From: Hoeflea_A sp039025395
Lineage (GTDB): Bacteria > Pseudomonadota > Alphaproteobacteria > Rhizobiales > Rhizobiaceae
Length of the DNA stretch: 64,000 nt
Reading direction: 5' to 3'
Assembly: GCA_039025395.1 (NCBI GenBank)
Contig: JBCCOK010000020.1
Coordinates: forward strand, 1 to 64,000
Below, one piece after another: positions 42,904 through 51,610 of this stretch (position 1 is its first letter; every line of letters begins with the position of its first letter). A model generated the notes under the pieces. The model had not been told where the DNA came from. It worked only from the letters and a program-made list of their open reading frames with translations, and ran no database searches. Made by a program: the position numbers and the translations under genes.

Positions 42904-43551
42904 ATGATAAAAGTATTCAACGGGCTGGAGCGCCATCTTTACCCCGAATATTCATCCGAGATCTTCCGTTTGCGGAAGCGTGTGTTCCACGACATGTTAA
43001 AATGGGATGTAACGATAGATCAGGATGAGGAATATGACGCCTTCGACAATGCAAATCCGATCTATGTTGCTTCCGTGTCGCCCCACACCGGCCGTCTTCG
43101 TGGCGCACTTCGCTTGTTGCCCACCAGCGGTCCGAATATGCTCGCAGATACATTTCCGCAGCTGATGAACGGTGCGCAACGCATCAGCTGCCCCACTGTC
43201 TGGGAGTCGAGCCGGTTTTGTATTGATCCCGATCTGGCACAGGATCGCTCCTCAAACCAGGTGACGGTTGCAGCCGCCGAGCTTATGTGCGGCGTCGGCG
43301 AACTTGGACTGGAGTCCGGCATAAGGCGGATCATCACCGTCACAGACGTATTTCTCGAGCGTATGTTCCGGCGCATGGGCTGCCCTGGTGAACGGATTGG
43401 CAGGCCGCAGAGGATAGGCTCCGTCATCGCGGTTGCAGTGGGATGGGAGGTCAGCCACGAATTGCTGTCACATATGAAGTCCGTTGCATCGATATCGGGC
43501 CGCGTCCTCGAACGCACCACGACGCTGGAGGATGCGCGCAAAGCGGCCTGA
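42904..43551 (+). CDS. luxI: Acyl-homoserine-lactone synthase (LuxI family)
   Basis: A synthase of 215 residues that makes acyl-homoserine lactone from SAM and acyl-ACP. All nine residues most conserved in the family are present at the expected spots: Arg24, Phe28, Trp34, Asp45, Asp48, Arg70, Phe84, Glu101 and Arg104 (VWESSRF). Acyl-chain length cannot be read from the sequence. The ATG at 42904 has GGAG 7 nt upstream. A lux box precedes it, so positive feedback through the neighbouring LuxR protein is likely. Confidence 0.96.
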   Translation: MIKVFNGLERHLYPEYSSEIFRLRKRVFHDMLKWDVTIDQDEEYDAFDNANPIYVASVSPHTGRLRGALRLLPTSGPNMLADTFPQLMNGAQRISCPTVWESSRFCIDPDLAQDRSSNQVTVAAAELMCGVGELGLESGIRRIITVTDVFLERMFRRMGCPGERIGRPQRIGSVIAVAVGWEVSHELLSHMKSVASISGRVLERTTTLEDARKAA

Positions 43552-43587
43552 TGTCGACGGCCTGTTGGCCCCGGCTCCGACGACAAA

Positions 43588-43606
43588 GGCCGCAATGAAA
43601 GCGGCC
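43588..43606 (+). terminator. Hairpin after luxI
   Basis: GGCCGC and GCGGCC pair around a 7-nt loop 37 nt after the luxI stop. No T-tract follows on the plus strand (CCGATAAAAAC), so termination is uncertain; the minus strand has a short T-run. Confidence 0.35.
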
Positions 43607-43693
43607 CCGATAAAAACAGCAATGTGATTTCGCATCTGCTGCATTGATCGGCAATTCGGTGTATGATTCGCACCATTGCGCCACTTCGGATGC

Positions 43694-44764
43694 ATGGGGG
43701 TCGTCGGCACATTGCGGCAATGGTGGTTGACAACTGCGGCAGCGGTGGTTTGCACGCTCGCAACACAGTCTGTCGCTTTCAGCCAGGACCGGCAGGTTTG
43801 CGCACGCCTTGAAAGCCAGTTGAAACAGTTTGTCGATGCGATTCCGCGGGACGACATTGCGTCGCGCTTTGATCCTGGGATCGAGGGCTACCGAGCCAAC
43901 ATCGAGGAACTTCGGCTACAACTCGGCCGCCTTGATTGCACGGCGGGCAGCGTGATCTTTCTCGGCGACACAACACGGTCGGTCTGCCAACCGCTACAGG
44001 ACCAACTCGCTTTCCAGGAGGCGCAGTTGCAACGTGCTCTCAACCAGCGCGAAGCGGAACTGAGTGGCGACAATTCGCTGGCAAAGCAGCGCATTCTCGC
44101 CGCGCTGAACGCGAACGGTTGCAGCGCTTCAGATGGCATTATCATACGCGATACGCTGGGTGTCGAAGGCGACGAAGAACTGGTCGCAGACCCCAACAAA
44201 GCCTACCGAACGATCTGTGTGCGAATGTGTGACGGCTACTATTACCCTGTTTCTTTTGCATCCACACCCGACCAGTTCGGTCGCGACGCCGCGCAATGCG
44301 CACGGAGCTGTCCAGGCGCGGACGTCGACCTGTTTTTTCACAGCGTGCCGGAACAGGAAAGCGACGAGATGGTGTCGGCTGATGACAAGACGCCCTACCG
44401 CACCTTGCCAAATGCTTTTGCCTATCGCAGAAGCGGCTCTTTCGGTGGCCCGCAATGCAGTTGCGATGAAAAGCCGCCATCGACAGGCGGCATCGCGGTC
44501 GCGCCCGGCAGCAGCCGCTCCGTTGTGATTATCGACCCGAACAAGGGCGCAAATCCGTCATCATCGATCATCGACGGCGAGGGCAACGTGATTGGAGTTG
44601 ATCCGCAAGCCGACGAAGAAGCGCAGACGCAGCCGCAGGAAGCTGGCCCTCCCTCACGCGACATGGACCCGACACGACGCGTCAGGGTCGTCGGGCCAAA
44701 GTTTCTTCCCGACCAATCAGAGGCAATAGATCTGCGAGCTCCGGTCCCGACCGTAAACCCGTAA
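43694..44764 (+). CDS. DUF2865 domain secreted protein
   Basis: A protein of 356 residues with a signal peptide (hydrophobic LTTAAAVVCTLATQSVAFSQ) and a helical region with a Cys-rich body. The DUF2865 core is visible: AYRTICVRMCDGYYYPVSF, a CARSCPG stretch and GGPQCSCDEKP, with several cysteines that could form periplasmic disulfides. The C-terminal third is acidic and Pro/Gln-rich. Function is unknown. I chose the ATG at 43694; a TTG at 43676 is possible. The last 83 bp overlap the 3' end of gltX on the other strand. Confidence 0.82.
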   Translation: MGVVGTLRQWWLTTAAAVVCTLATQSVAFSQDRQVCARLESQLKQFVDAIPRDDIASRFDPGIEGYRANIEELRLQLGRLDCTAGSVIFLGDTTRSVCQPLQDQLAFQEAQLQRALNQREAELSGDNSLAKQRILAALNANGCSASDGIIIRDTLGVEGDEELVADPNKAYRTICVRMCDGYYYPVSFASTPDQFGRDAAQCARSCPGADVDLFFHSVPEQESDEMVSADDKTPYRTLPNAFAYRRSGSFGGPQCSCDEKPPSTGGIAVAPGSSRSVVIIDPNKGANPSSSIIDGEGNVIGVDPQADEEAQTQPQEAGPPSRDMDPTRRVRVVGPKFLPDQSEAIDLRAPVPTVNP

Positions 44765-46076
44765 GGGCGATGCGCAACGGCATGAAAAGCGCCCTTCCCT
44801 TGCGTCCGCTGGCCGCGGCCACCTCGTCGGTCCACGTTTTCCATGTCTGACCGCTCCAAGGCTCTTTCGGTAACAAGTCGAAGGCCTCACGAACAAAACC
44901 GGCATCGTCATCGCTGAGCTGCTCATCATCCTCAGGTGCCTGATATACGATTTGCCACCAACGGCTCGCCTCCTGCACAAAATCAAGATTCTTGCGCACC
45001 GCCAGCCAGAGTGGTTCTGCTGAAGCGCCGGAAATACCGCGCTCGGCAAGCCGATCCGCAACAGCGGCAAAATCCAGTTCGTGAACGAGCGACCTGTTGA
45101 GGGTCGCCAGTTCCGCCGGATCGAATTTCGCAGCAGATTTCGATGCAAAATCCACCCTGAAGTCTTCCAGCAATGCATCCATGGATTCCTTTGCTGTTAC
45201 GCTTTCCGATGTTCCGATAAGCACGGCCAAGCTATTAATCGACATGGGCTCATAACCGGCTTCGCGCAACGAACCGATCGACAGTGCATTGGAACGTTTC
45301 GAGAGGCCTTCGCCGCTCGATGTGGTGAGCAAATTGTGGTGACCAAAAGCAGGGGCCGGTCCGCCCAAAGCTTCGAAAAGAGCGATCTGCGCGCCGGTGT
45401 TGGTCACATGGTCGTCACCGCGGATGATGTGTGACACCGCCATTTCGATGTCATCGACAACGGAAGGAAGCGTGTAAAGGTAGCTGCCGTCTTCGCGGAT
45501 CAGGACCGGGTCGGACATCGATGCGAGATCGACCGTTTGCGGCCCCCGGATGACATCGGCCCACTGCACTTCCGTGCGCTGGGTCTCAAACGGATCGGTT
45601 GAGAAGTTGGGGAGAAGGAAGCGCCAATGCGGCTTGCGGCCCTCGGCCTCCAGGCTGTGACGTTCAGCCTCCGTCAGCTTCAATGCCTCCCGGCCGTAGA
45701 CTGGCGGAAGCCTGCGGGCCAGCCGCAGCTTGCGCCTGCGCTCGAGTTCTTCCGCGGTTTCATAACAGGCATAGAGCAGCCCGGCGGCTTTCAGTTTGTC
45801 GGCCGCTTCGGCATAGGCGTCGAAACGCTGCGACTGCCATGCAACCAGATCGGCGTGAATACCCAGCCATTCCAGATCGGACTTTATGGCATCGGCATAT
45901 TCTGTCTTCGAACGGACAAGGTCCGTATCGTCAAAGCGCAAAATAAAACGTCCACCCTGCTGTTTTGCAAACAGCCAGTTGAACAGCGCTGTACGCGCAT
46001 TGCCGATATGTATGCGGCCTGTCGGCGACGGCGCGAAACGAACGGAGGCGGTTCCGGATTTTTCCATTTCAGTCAT
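44682..46076 (-). CDS. gltX: Glutamyl-tRNA synthetase
   Basis: A class I synthetase of 464 residues, normal length. The HIGH-type motif is SPTGRIHIGNARTALFNWLF and the KMSKS-type motif is GEGLSKRSNALSIG. The anticodon-binding helices follow. The enzyme charges tRNA-Glu; alphaproteobacteria often have two GltX copies, one of which may mischarge tRNA-Gln, and which copy this is cannot be told from the window. The 3' end overlaps the DUF2865 gene by 83 bp tail to tail. An MFS gene lies 38 bp upstream on the same strand. Confidence 0.95.
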   Translation of the reverse strand: MTEMEKSGTASVRFAPSPTGRIHIGNARTALFNWLFAKQQGGRFILRFDDTDLVRSKTEYADAIKSDLEWLGIHADLVAWQSQRFDAYAEAADKLKAAGLLYACYETAEELERRRKLRLARRLPPVYGREALKLTEAERHSLEAEGRKPHWRFLLPNFSTDPFETQRTEVQWADVIRGPQTVDLASMSDPVLIREDGSYLYTLPSVVDDIEMAVSHIIRGDDHVTNTGAQIALFEALGGPAPAFGHHNLLTTSSGEGLSKRSNALSIGSLREAGYEPMSINSLAVLIGTSESVTAKESMDALLEDFRVDFASKSAAKFDPAELATLNRSLVHELDFAAVADRLAERGISGASAEPLWLAVRKNLDFVQEASRWWQIVYQAPEDDEQLSDDDAGFVREAFDLLPKEPWSGQTWKTWTDEVAAASGRKGRALFMPLRIALTGLRSGPELADLLPLIGREETLARRP

Positions 46077-46114
46077 CGTGGCGGGTTACTCAAGCACGCC
46101 AACAATGGCAAGCC

Positions 46115-47353
46115 CTATTGTGCAGCGCGCGTCGCTGCAATGGCCCGGTTGCGCAGCGCAATTCTGGAACTCACAACCGCCATCAGAAAACTGACCACAA
46201 CGCAATAGGTGCCCATGGCAAAGATCTGCAGCGGGTAGGCAACACCATAGTCGATAAGGAAGCCCGTAACGCCTGGCCCCATCGCGGTCGAAAACACCAG
46301 CAGGGCGATAATCACGGCGCGGATCGATCCCAGGTGGCGCGTCCCGTAAACTTCCGGCCAAAGGGCACCGAAGAGCGTAGATGAAATTCCGTAGGAAACA
46401 CCCAAGAGAGCCATGAATGCAAAAATGGACCATTGCGCACCGACCATTGCGAGGACAAAGCAAGAGAGCGCCAGCGGCAGTAGAAAAATCGGCAACATGC
46501 CAACAGCGGAGAACCGGTCAATCAGAAAGCCGCCAATCAGGGCAAAACAGACCGTCATGGCAGCCATGAAGACGAACGATCCGGCAAATAGCTCAAGGGA
46601 CCAGCCGCGAAGTTCCACAAGGTAAACCTGGTGAAAAAAGATGGTCGTGCCAATGAAACCGGGCGCAAGAACTCCTATCAGGAGAAGCCAGAAGATCGGA
46701 TCTCGAAGCACTTCCTTGCGAGTCCAGTCCCGCGGTGCGCTGTTAGCTTCAAGATGGTCGGTCGATTTCGGCTGCCGTTCGACACGCATCAACGCGTAAA
46801 TCAAAGGCAGGGCAATTCCGATCAACAGCAAGGCTGCCAACAGCCAGGTGTTGCGCCAGCCGAGTCCCGCGACAATTGCCACATAAATGATCGGAAGCAG
46901 TGCCTCGCCCGCCTGATGCCCGAGCGTTGCCACGGATACTGCCCTACCGCGCTGCGCGGCATACCAGCGGCCCATCGCGGTAATTGCGTTGTGTGTCATC
47001 ATGCCTTGGCCGAAAAGGCGCAACCCGAATATCGTAATCAACAGAAACAAAACGCCGTCGGCGAAAGCCATCGACGCAGCAAACAGCGCCAGAAGCGGGA
47101 TGATCAGTAGCGCGACCCGTGAGACACTGACAAAATCGACGATCTTTCCCACCTGCGACAGCACCAATGCGCTCGCAAGTGTTGCAAGCATGTAGAGCGT
47201 GCCGAATTCGCCATGGCTCAATCCGAACTCGGCGCGAATACTTCCCGCAGACAGAGCAATAAAAAACGTCTGACCGAAACTTGAAAAGAAAGTCAGCAAA
47301 AATCCGCCGGCAAGCCAGCGTGCATTTTCGCGCAGAAAAGCGGCAAACGGCAT
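46115..47353 (-). CDS. MFS transporter
   Basis: A major-facilitator protein of 412 residues with about 12 hydrophobic segments. The cytoplasmic loop VGKIVDFVSVSR follows helix 2 and the region FGALWPEVYGTRHLGSIR is typical of the MCT/OFA-like group. The direction and substrate of transport are unknown. It lies 38 bp upstream of gltX on the same strand, so the two could be co-transcribed. It diverges from the TauE/SafE gene, which may put both promoters in the 214-bp gap. Confidence 0.88.
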   Translation of the reverse strand: MPFAAFLRENARWLAGGFLLTFFSSFGQTFFIALSAGSIRAEFGLSHGEFGTLYMLATLASALVLSQVGKIVDFVSVSRVALLIIPLLALFAASMAFADGVLFLLITIFGLRLFGQGMMTHNAITAMGRWYAAQRGRAVSVATLGHQAGEALLPIIYVAIVAGLGWRNTWLLAALLLIGIALPLIYALMRVERQPKSTDHLEANSAPRDWTRKEVLRDPIFWLLLIGVLAPGFIGTTIFFHQVYLVELRGWSLELFAGSFVFMAAMTVCFALIGGFLIDRFSAVGMLPIFLLPLALSCFVLAMVGAQWSIFAFMALLGVSYGISSTLFGALWPEVYGTRHLGSIRAVIIALLVFSTAMGPGVTGFLIDYGVAYPLQIFAMGTYCVVVSFLMAVVSSRIALRNRAIAATRAAQ

Positions 47354-47567
47354 CGGTTTTTCCTAGAATGACGAGCCGGCCCGTATTGCTACGTAAGGCT
47401 TGCATTCAGTGTCGATTCCAAGCCTGGGCGGCCATCAACATTTGGGATTGTTGGATAAAGGCTATGCACTGAATGTTGAAGCATGGTCAAGCCGGGTGTG
47501 TTCTTTTCTCGGCTATGCAATGATGCAATGACTCGTCATACAAAGCTGTGTCGGACCGAAGCGCGCA

Positions 47568-48335
47568 ATGTCAGATCCCACGATCCTGTTGATCACCTGT
47601 GTCGTCTTCCTGCTGGCCGGTTTGATAAAGGGATTTGTCGGCTTCGGGCTACCGCTGATTGGCGTCGGCATGATGACAGCGCTCGTCGGACTGCAGACCG
47701 CGATCGCGCTTTTGCTGGTGCCGGCATTGATAACCAACATCTGGCAGGGTTTCACCGGCGCATATACAGCGGCTCTGTTTCGGCGCTTCTGGCCCTGTTT
47801 CATTGCAACGATGTTGTTCACATGGCCAGGAACGGTCGCACTGGCGCGGGTCAATCCGGACTATTTCAGCGCCCTTCTGGGACTGCTGCTCATCGTCTAC
47901 GTATTGCTCAGTCTTTTCGATATGCGGTTTGTCGTTCCACGCAATCTGGAAACCGCTTTCAATCCGATCGTCGGCGTGATGAACGGCCTGCTTGCCGGAA
48001 TGACCGGCGCTTTCACCATGCCCGGCGTCGTCTATCTACAGTCGACACAGTTGCCGCGCGATGAGCTTGTGCAGGCTCTCGGCATGCTGTTCACCCTTGC
48101 CACAATTGGGCTTTTTGTTTCCATGGGCAGTCAGCAGTTGCTTACCGGCAAACTTGGATTGATTTCAGCGGCAGCGGTGCCCCCAACCTTTCTGGGCATG
48201 TTTATCGGCGCGCGCCTGCGCATGCGCACTTCCGAGGAACGGTTCCGTGTGTACTTTCTCTTGGCCCTCGGTTTTCTGGGCTTTTACATCACGGCGCGCG
48301 CGGTGTTGGCGATCGCTATTCTGCCCGGTCCCTGA
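47568..48335 (+). CDS. TauE/SafE family anion exporter
   Basis: A membrane protein of 255 residues with seven to eight hydrophobic segments, typical of the TauE/SafE (DUF81) family linked to export of sulfite or sulfoacetate and related anions. Visible elements are LAGLIKGFVGFGLPLIGVGMM at the start and MNGLLAGMTGAFTMPGVVYLQ in the second half, the two symmetric repeats of the fold. No sulfur-metabolism gene is adjacent. Its end overlaps nadE by 20 bp tail to tail. Confidence 0.9.
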   Translation: MSDPTILLITCVVFLLAGLIKGFVGFGLPLIGVGMMTALVGLQTAIALLLVPALITNIWQGFTGAYTAALFRRFWPCFIATMLFTWPGTVALARVNPDYFSALLGLLLIVYVLLSLFDMRFVVPRNLETAFNPIVGVMNGLLAGMTGAFTMPGVVYLQSTQLPRDELVQALGMLFTLATIGLFVSMGSQQLLTGKLGLISAAAVPPTFLGMFIGARLRMRTSEERFRVYFLLALGFLGFYITARAVLAIAILPGP

Positions 48336-50010
48336 AACGATTGGTTATCGGATATCGACGATCACGGCCAAAATGTTTTCGGGTTATCTTGACGCCCGGC
48401 GCCGACTGGCGGCGCTTGTATTCGGCGATGTAAAGAAGGTGCTCGATACGGTGCACCGTTTCTGCCGGATGACCCCGCGCAATGATGGCGTCGGTTTCCA
48501 TCTCCTTTTCGACAAGGCACTCCAGTATATCGTCCAACACAGGATATTCGGGCAGCGAATCCTGGTCTGTTTGATCGGGACGCAGTTCGGCCGAAGGCGC
48601 CTTGTTTATGATGTTGGCTGGAATGACCTCGCCTGACGGACCGAGTGCACCCGGAGGGACATTGCCGTTCCGCCATCGTGACAGGCCGTAGACCTGCATC
48701 TTGTAGAGATCCTTGATGGGATTGAAGCCGCCATTCATGTCCCCGTAAAGCGTCGCATATCCCACCGACATTTCCGACTTGTTTCCGGTGGTGACGACCA
48801 TTGCACCGAATTTGTTGGAAATCGCCATGAGTATGGTCCCGCGTGTACGGCTTTGGAGGTTTTCCTCGGTGATACCCTCATTTGTGCCTTCGAACATGTG
48901 CGACAGCGCACTGGTAAATCCTTCGACCGGCTCGGATATCGGCACCGTATCGTAACGGCAGCCGAGCGCCTTGGCACAGGCTTTTGCGTCTTGCAATGAT
49001 TCATCGGACGTATATCGGTAAGGCAACATAACGGTGCGTACCCGTTCTTCTCCAAGCGCATCGACGGCAAGCGCGGCGCAAAGTGCGCTGTCTATGCCTC
49101 CGGACAGCCCAAGGACCACGTTGGAAAAGCCGTTCTTGTTGACGTAATCCCGCAGGCCCAGGACACAGGCACGGTAGTCTGCCTCGTCGCGATCGGGGAT
49201 CTGCGACATCGGCCCTTCAGAACAAATCCAACCCATGTCTGTTCGGCGCCACGTCGTGACGACCGTCTGGGCCTCGAACTGGCTCATCTGGAAAGCGAGA
49301 CCTTTATCGGCATTGAAGGCAAAACTTGCGCCGTCGAAGACCAGTTCGTCTTGTCCGCCGAGCTGGTTTGCAAACAGCATGGGAAGGCCGCTTTCGATAA
49401 CCTGCCTGAGCACTACCTGGTGACGGACATCCACCTTTTCGCGGTAATAGGGCGAGCCATTGGCCACCAAGAGCATCTCTGCGCCCGTTTCGGCAAGCGT
49501 CTCGCAGACACCCAGATCTCCCCAGATATCCTCGCAAACAGGAAGGCCAAGCCGTATACCGCGAAAATTGACCGGTCCCGGCATCGGCCCCGGATCGAAG
49601 ACACGCTTCTCGTCGAACTCACTGTAATTCGGCAGATCGACCTTGTAGCGTTCCGCCTGGATCGCCCCGCCGTCCAGCAGTGCCACTGCATTAAAGCGCC
49701 CTTCCTCCGTGTGACGCGGAAGACCGATGATGACACCGGGACCGCCGTCGGCTGTGTCTGCGGCAAGATTGTGAAGCGCCTTGTTACAAGCATTCAGAAA
49801 CGCTGGTTTCAACACGAGGTCTTCAGGCGGATATCCGGAGAGGAAAAGCTCTGTAAATACAACGAGGTCCGCACCTTGGCGTGCCGCGTCCTCCCGCACC
49901 TGGCGCGCCAGATGCAAATTGCCGGAAACATCGCCGACAACCGGATTGTGCTGACCGATCGCAATGCGCAGAATGTCTGGGGATCCTGATGGTTCACTCA
50001 TATCCGCCAT
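48316..50010 (-). CDS. nadE: Glutamine-dependent NAD+ synthetase
   Basis: A two-domain enzyme of 564 residues for the last step of NAD+ synthesis. The N-terminal nitrilase-type amidase has the Glu-Lys-Cys triad in FTELFLSGYPPEDL, YKVDLPNYSEFDEKRVF and LPVCEDIWGD. The C-terminal synthetase has the pyrophosphatase-type P-loop VLGLSGGIDSALCAALAVDA and GTNEGITEENLQSRTRG. The N-terminal domain supplies ammonia from glutamine. I chose the ATG at 50010; ATG 50001 is also possible. It is convergent with the TauE/SafE gene. Confidence 0.96.
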   Translation of the reverse strand: MADMSEPSGSPDILRIAIGQHNPVVGDVSGNLHLARQVREDAARQGADLVVFTELFLSGYPPEDLVLKPAFLNACNKALHNLAADTADGGPGVIIGLPRHTEEGRFNAVALLDGGAIQAERYKVDLPNYSEFDEKRVFDPGPMPGPVNFRGIRLGLPVCEDIWGDLGVCETLAETGAEMLLVANGSPYYREKVDVRHQVVLRQVIESGLPMLFANQLGGQDELVFDGASFAFNADKGLAFQMSQFEAQTVVTTWRRTDMGWICSEGPMSQIPDRDEADYRACVLGLRDYVNKNGFSNVVLGLSGGIDSALCAALAVDALGEERVRTVMLPYRYTSDESLQDAKACAKALGCRYDTVPISEPVEGFTSALSHMFEGTNEGITEENLQSRTRGTILMAISNKFGAMVVTTGNKSEMSVGYATLYGDMNGGFNPIKDLYKMQVYGLSRWRNGNVPPGALGPSGEVIPANIINKAPSAELRPDQTDQDSLPEYPVLDDILECLVEKEMETDAIIARGHPAETVHRIEHLLYIAEYKRRQSAPGVKITRKHFGRDRRYPITNRFRDRAE

Positions 50011-50164
50011 GTATCGCGCCGCGAAACGCATGGCAATCCCGCCCGATCACATCGCAGGACGGCTATTTCATCGCGGCTTTGATGAACAAGGCTGTTCCAG
50101 GAGTTTCCAAGCGCTGCCGGAAGCCTGAACGTCCCCGATCCGGCTTCATGCGAGAGCCGCGCTA

Positions 50165-50959
50165 TCAGTTGAACGCATAGGCATCCATTGCCAACACGCC
50201 GAAATCCATTGACGCATGGATCTTGCTGCCGTTCCAGCTATCGCCTGCGGCGCCCACTGCACTGAACAAAGGCAGCAGGTGTTCTTCGGTCGGGTGGTTG
50301 TCGACGGCGTAGGGTGCACGCTGGCGATAGGCCAGCAACGCCTCGGTATCCGACGAAGCAATCCTCTTTTCCATCCACTGGGCGAACTTAGCCACCCAGG
50401 GCGGCACGGCAGCGCAACGCTCGCCATCACGAAGCGCCGCCAGAGCCTCCTTGAGATTATGGGTCATCGAGCCGGACCCGATCACCAGGATATTTTCATT
50501 GCGCAAAGGTTCCAGTGAACGCCCGATCTTAAAGTGGTGCACGGGTCCGGCATGCGGATCGACCGATACCTGCACGACAGGAATGTCGGCTTGCGGATAC
50601 ATCAGGCTCAACGGCACCCAGGTGCCATGGTCGAAACCGCGATTCTGAACGACGCCAGCAGCAAGGCCAGCCTCCTGCATCATGCAGGCAATCCGCCCGG
50701 CCAGCGCCGGACAGCCCGGAGCTTCGTAGCGTATCTTGTAGAGTTCGTCGGAAAAGCCGCCGAAATCATGAATGGTTTGCGGTTTAGCGTCGCCGGTGAC
50801 GGCCACACCGCCCGCTTCGAAGTGGGCGCTAACAACGACGATCGCTTCGGGTCGCGGCAAATCTTGCGCATAGCGCCGGAGGAATTCAGACGCAGCCGTG
50901 TCGGCCAAAGCAATGTCTGGTGAACCATGGGAGATAAACAAAGACGCAATCTTGGACAT
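50165..50959 (-). CDS. DODA-type extradiol aromatic ring-opening dioxygenase
   Basis: A metalloenzyme of 264 residues of the LigB/4,5-DOPA dioxygenase family (YgiD-like). The metal and catalytic residues are visible: ASLFISHGSPDIAL, the VVSAHFEAGG strand, GFDHGTWVPLSLMYP and VIGSGSMTHNL. The substrate is probably a catechol, but DOPA activity is not certain. I chose the ATG at 50959; the frame stays open to 51028. A GFA-type gene starts on the same strand 125 bp upstream of it. Confidence 0.9.
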   Translation of the reverse strand: MSKIASLFISHGSPDIALADTAASEFLRRYAQDLPRPEAIVVVSAHFEAGGVAVTGDAKPQTIHDFGGFSDELYKIRYEAPGCPALAGRIACMMQEAGLAAGVVQNRGFDHGTWVPLSLMYPQADIPVVQVSVDPHAGPVHHFKIGRSLEPLRNENILVIGSGSMTHNLKEALAALRDGERCAAVPPWVAKFAQWMEKRIASSDTEALLAYRQRAPYAVDNHPTEEHLLPLFSAVGAAGDSWNGSKIHASMDFGVLAMDAYAFN

Positions 50960-51084
50960 GAGCACTGCTCCTTGTCCGATAGTTAACGTCTTTGCCTGCC
51001 GCGGTAAGGCATCAAAGCCTGTACACATCTTCCAAGATTCTTGAACGTTGGCATTTCAATTCACGTGAAAATGAGCGAGGAGCG

Positions 51085-51480
51085 TCAGCCATTGCCCTGG
51101 AACTGCGGCCGGCTGTCGGCGATCGTGTAGTAATCGCCCTTGTCGGCGCAAAAGATATGCTTCTCAATCTCAAGGCCTGTTTCGCCGTCGAGACCGCCAG
51201 CCATCACGGACGTGAAGGCGTCGTCCTTATGCTTCCAGAACAGGATAGAACCGCACGTTTTGCAGAAACCGCGCTTGGCTTCGTCGGATGCTTTGTACCA
51301 GGTGAGATTTTCGGAGCCGCTGACAATCAGTCTTTCGTCGGCGACATTGGTTGCAGCGAAATAGTGCCCCGACTGCTTTCTGCACTGGGTGCAGTGGCAG
51401 GCCACAACTCCCCGCAGCGGCCCTTCCATCGAATATTCGATCGCGCCGCACAAACAGGATCCGTTATGGGTGATCGCCAT
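51085..51480 (-). CDS. GFA family protein
   Basis: A small zinc protein of 131 residues of the glutathione-dependent formaldehyde-activating (GFA) family. Cysteine motifs are in order: GSCLCGAIEY, VACHCTQCRKQSG, and GFCKTCGSILFW. The true reaction of most members is not formaldehyde activation and is unknown. It lies between the DODA-type and DAHP synthase genes on the same strand, with gaps of about 125 bp, so they may be separate. Confidence 0.93.
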   Translation of the reverse strand: MAITHNGSCLCGAIEYSMEGPLRGVVACHCTQCRKQSGHYFAATNVADERLIVSGSENLTWYKASDEAKRGFCKTCGSILFWKHKDDAFTSVMAGGLDGETGLEIEKHIFCADKGDYYTIADSRPQFQGNG

Positions 51481-51568
51481 TGTCTACCTCCGTTCGACGC
51501 ATCAAGCAGGCTACGTACTCGAAATACAAACGAAAGTTTTTGATCTGTCTGTTCAGAAAGCGACAGGC

Positions 51569-51588
51569 CGGGCAGCCGCGACTGCCCG
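51569..51588 (-). terminator. Hairpin after the DAHP synthase gene
   Basis: CGGGCAG and CTGCCCG pair around a 6-nt loop just past the DAHP synthase stop on the minus strand. The following sequence is only moderately T-rich (CTTTCTG), so it is a plausible, not certain, terminator. Confidence 0.5.
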
Positions 51589-51610
51589 TCCGGGTGTAGA
51601 GCTCGAAACA

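Noticed and set aside
43468..43635. 55-residue minus-strand frame with a membrane-like N-terminus, overlapping luxI
   Set aside because: It has no ribosome-binding site, and a third of it is antisense to the well-supported end of luxI.
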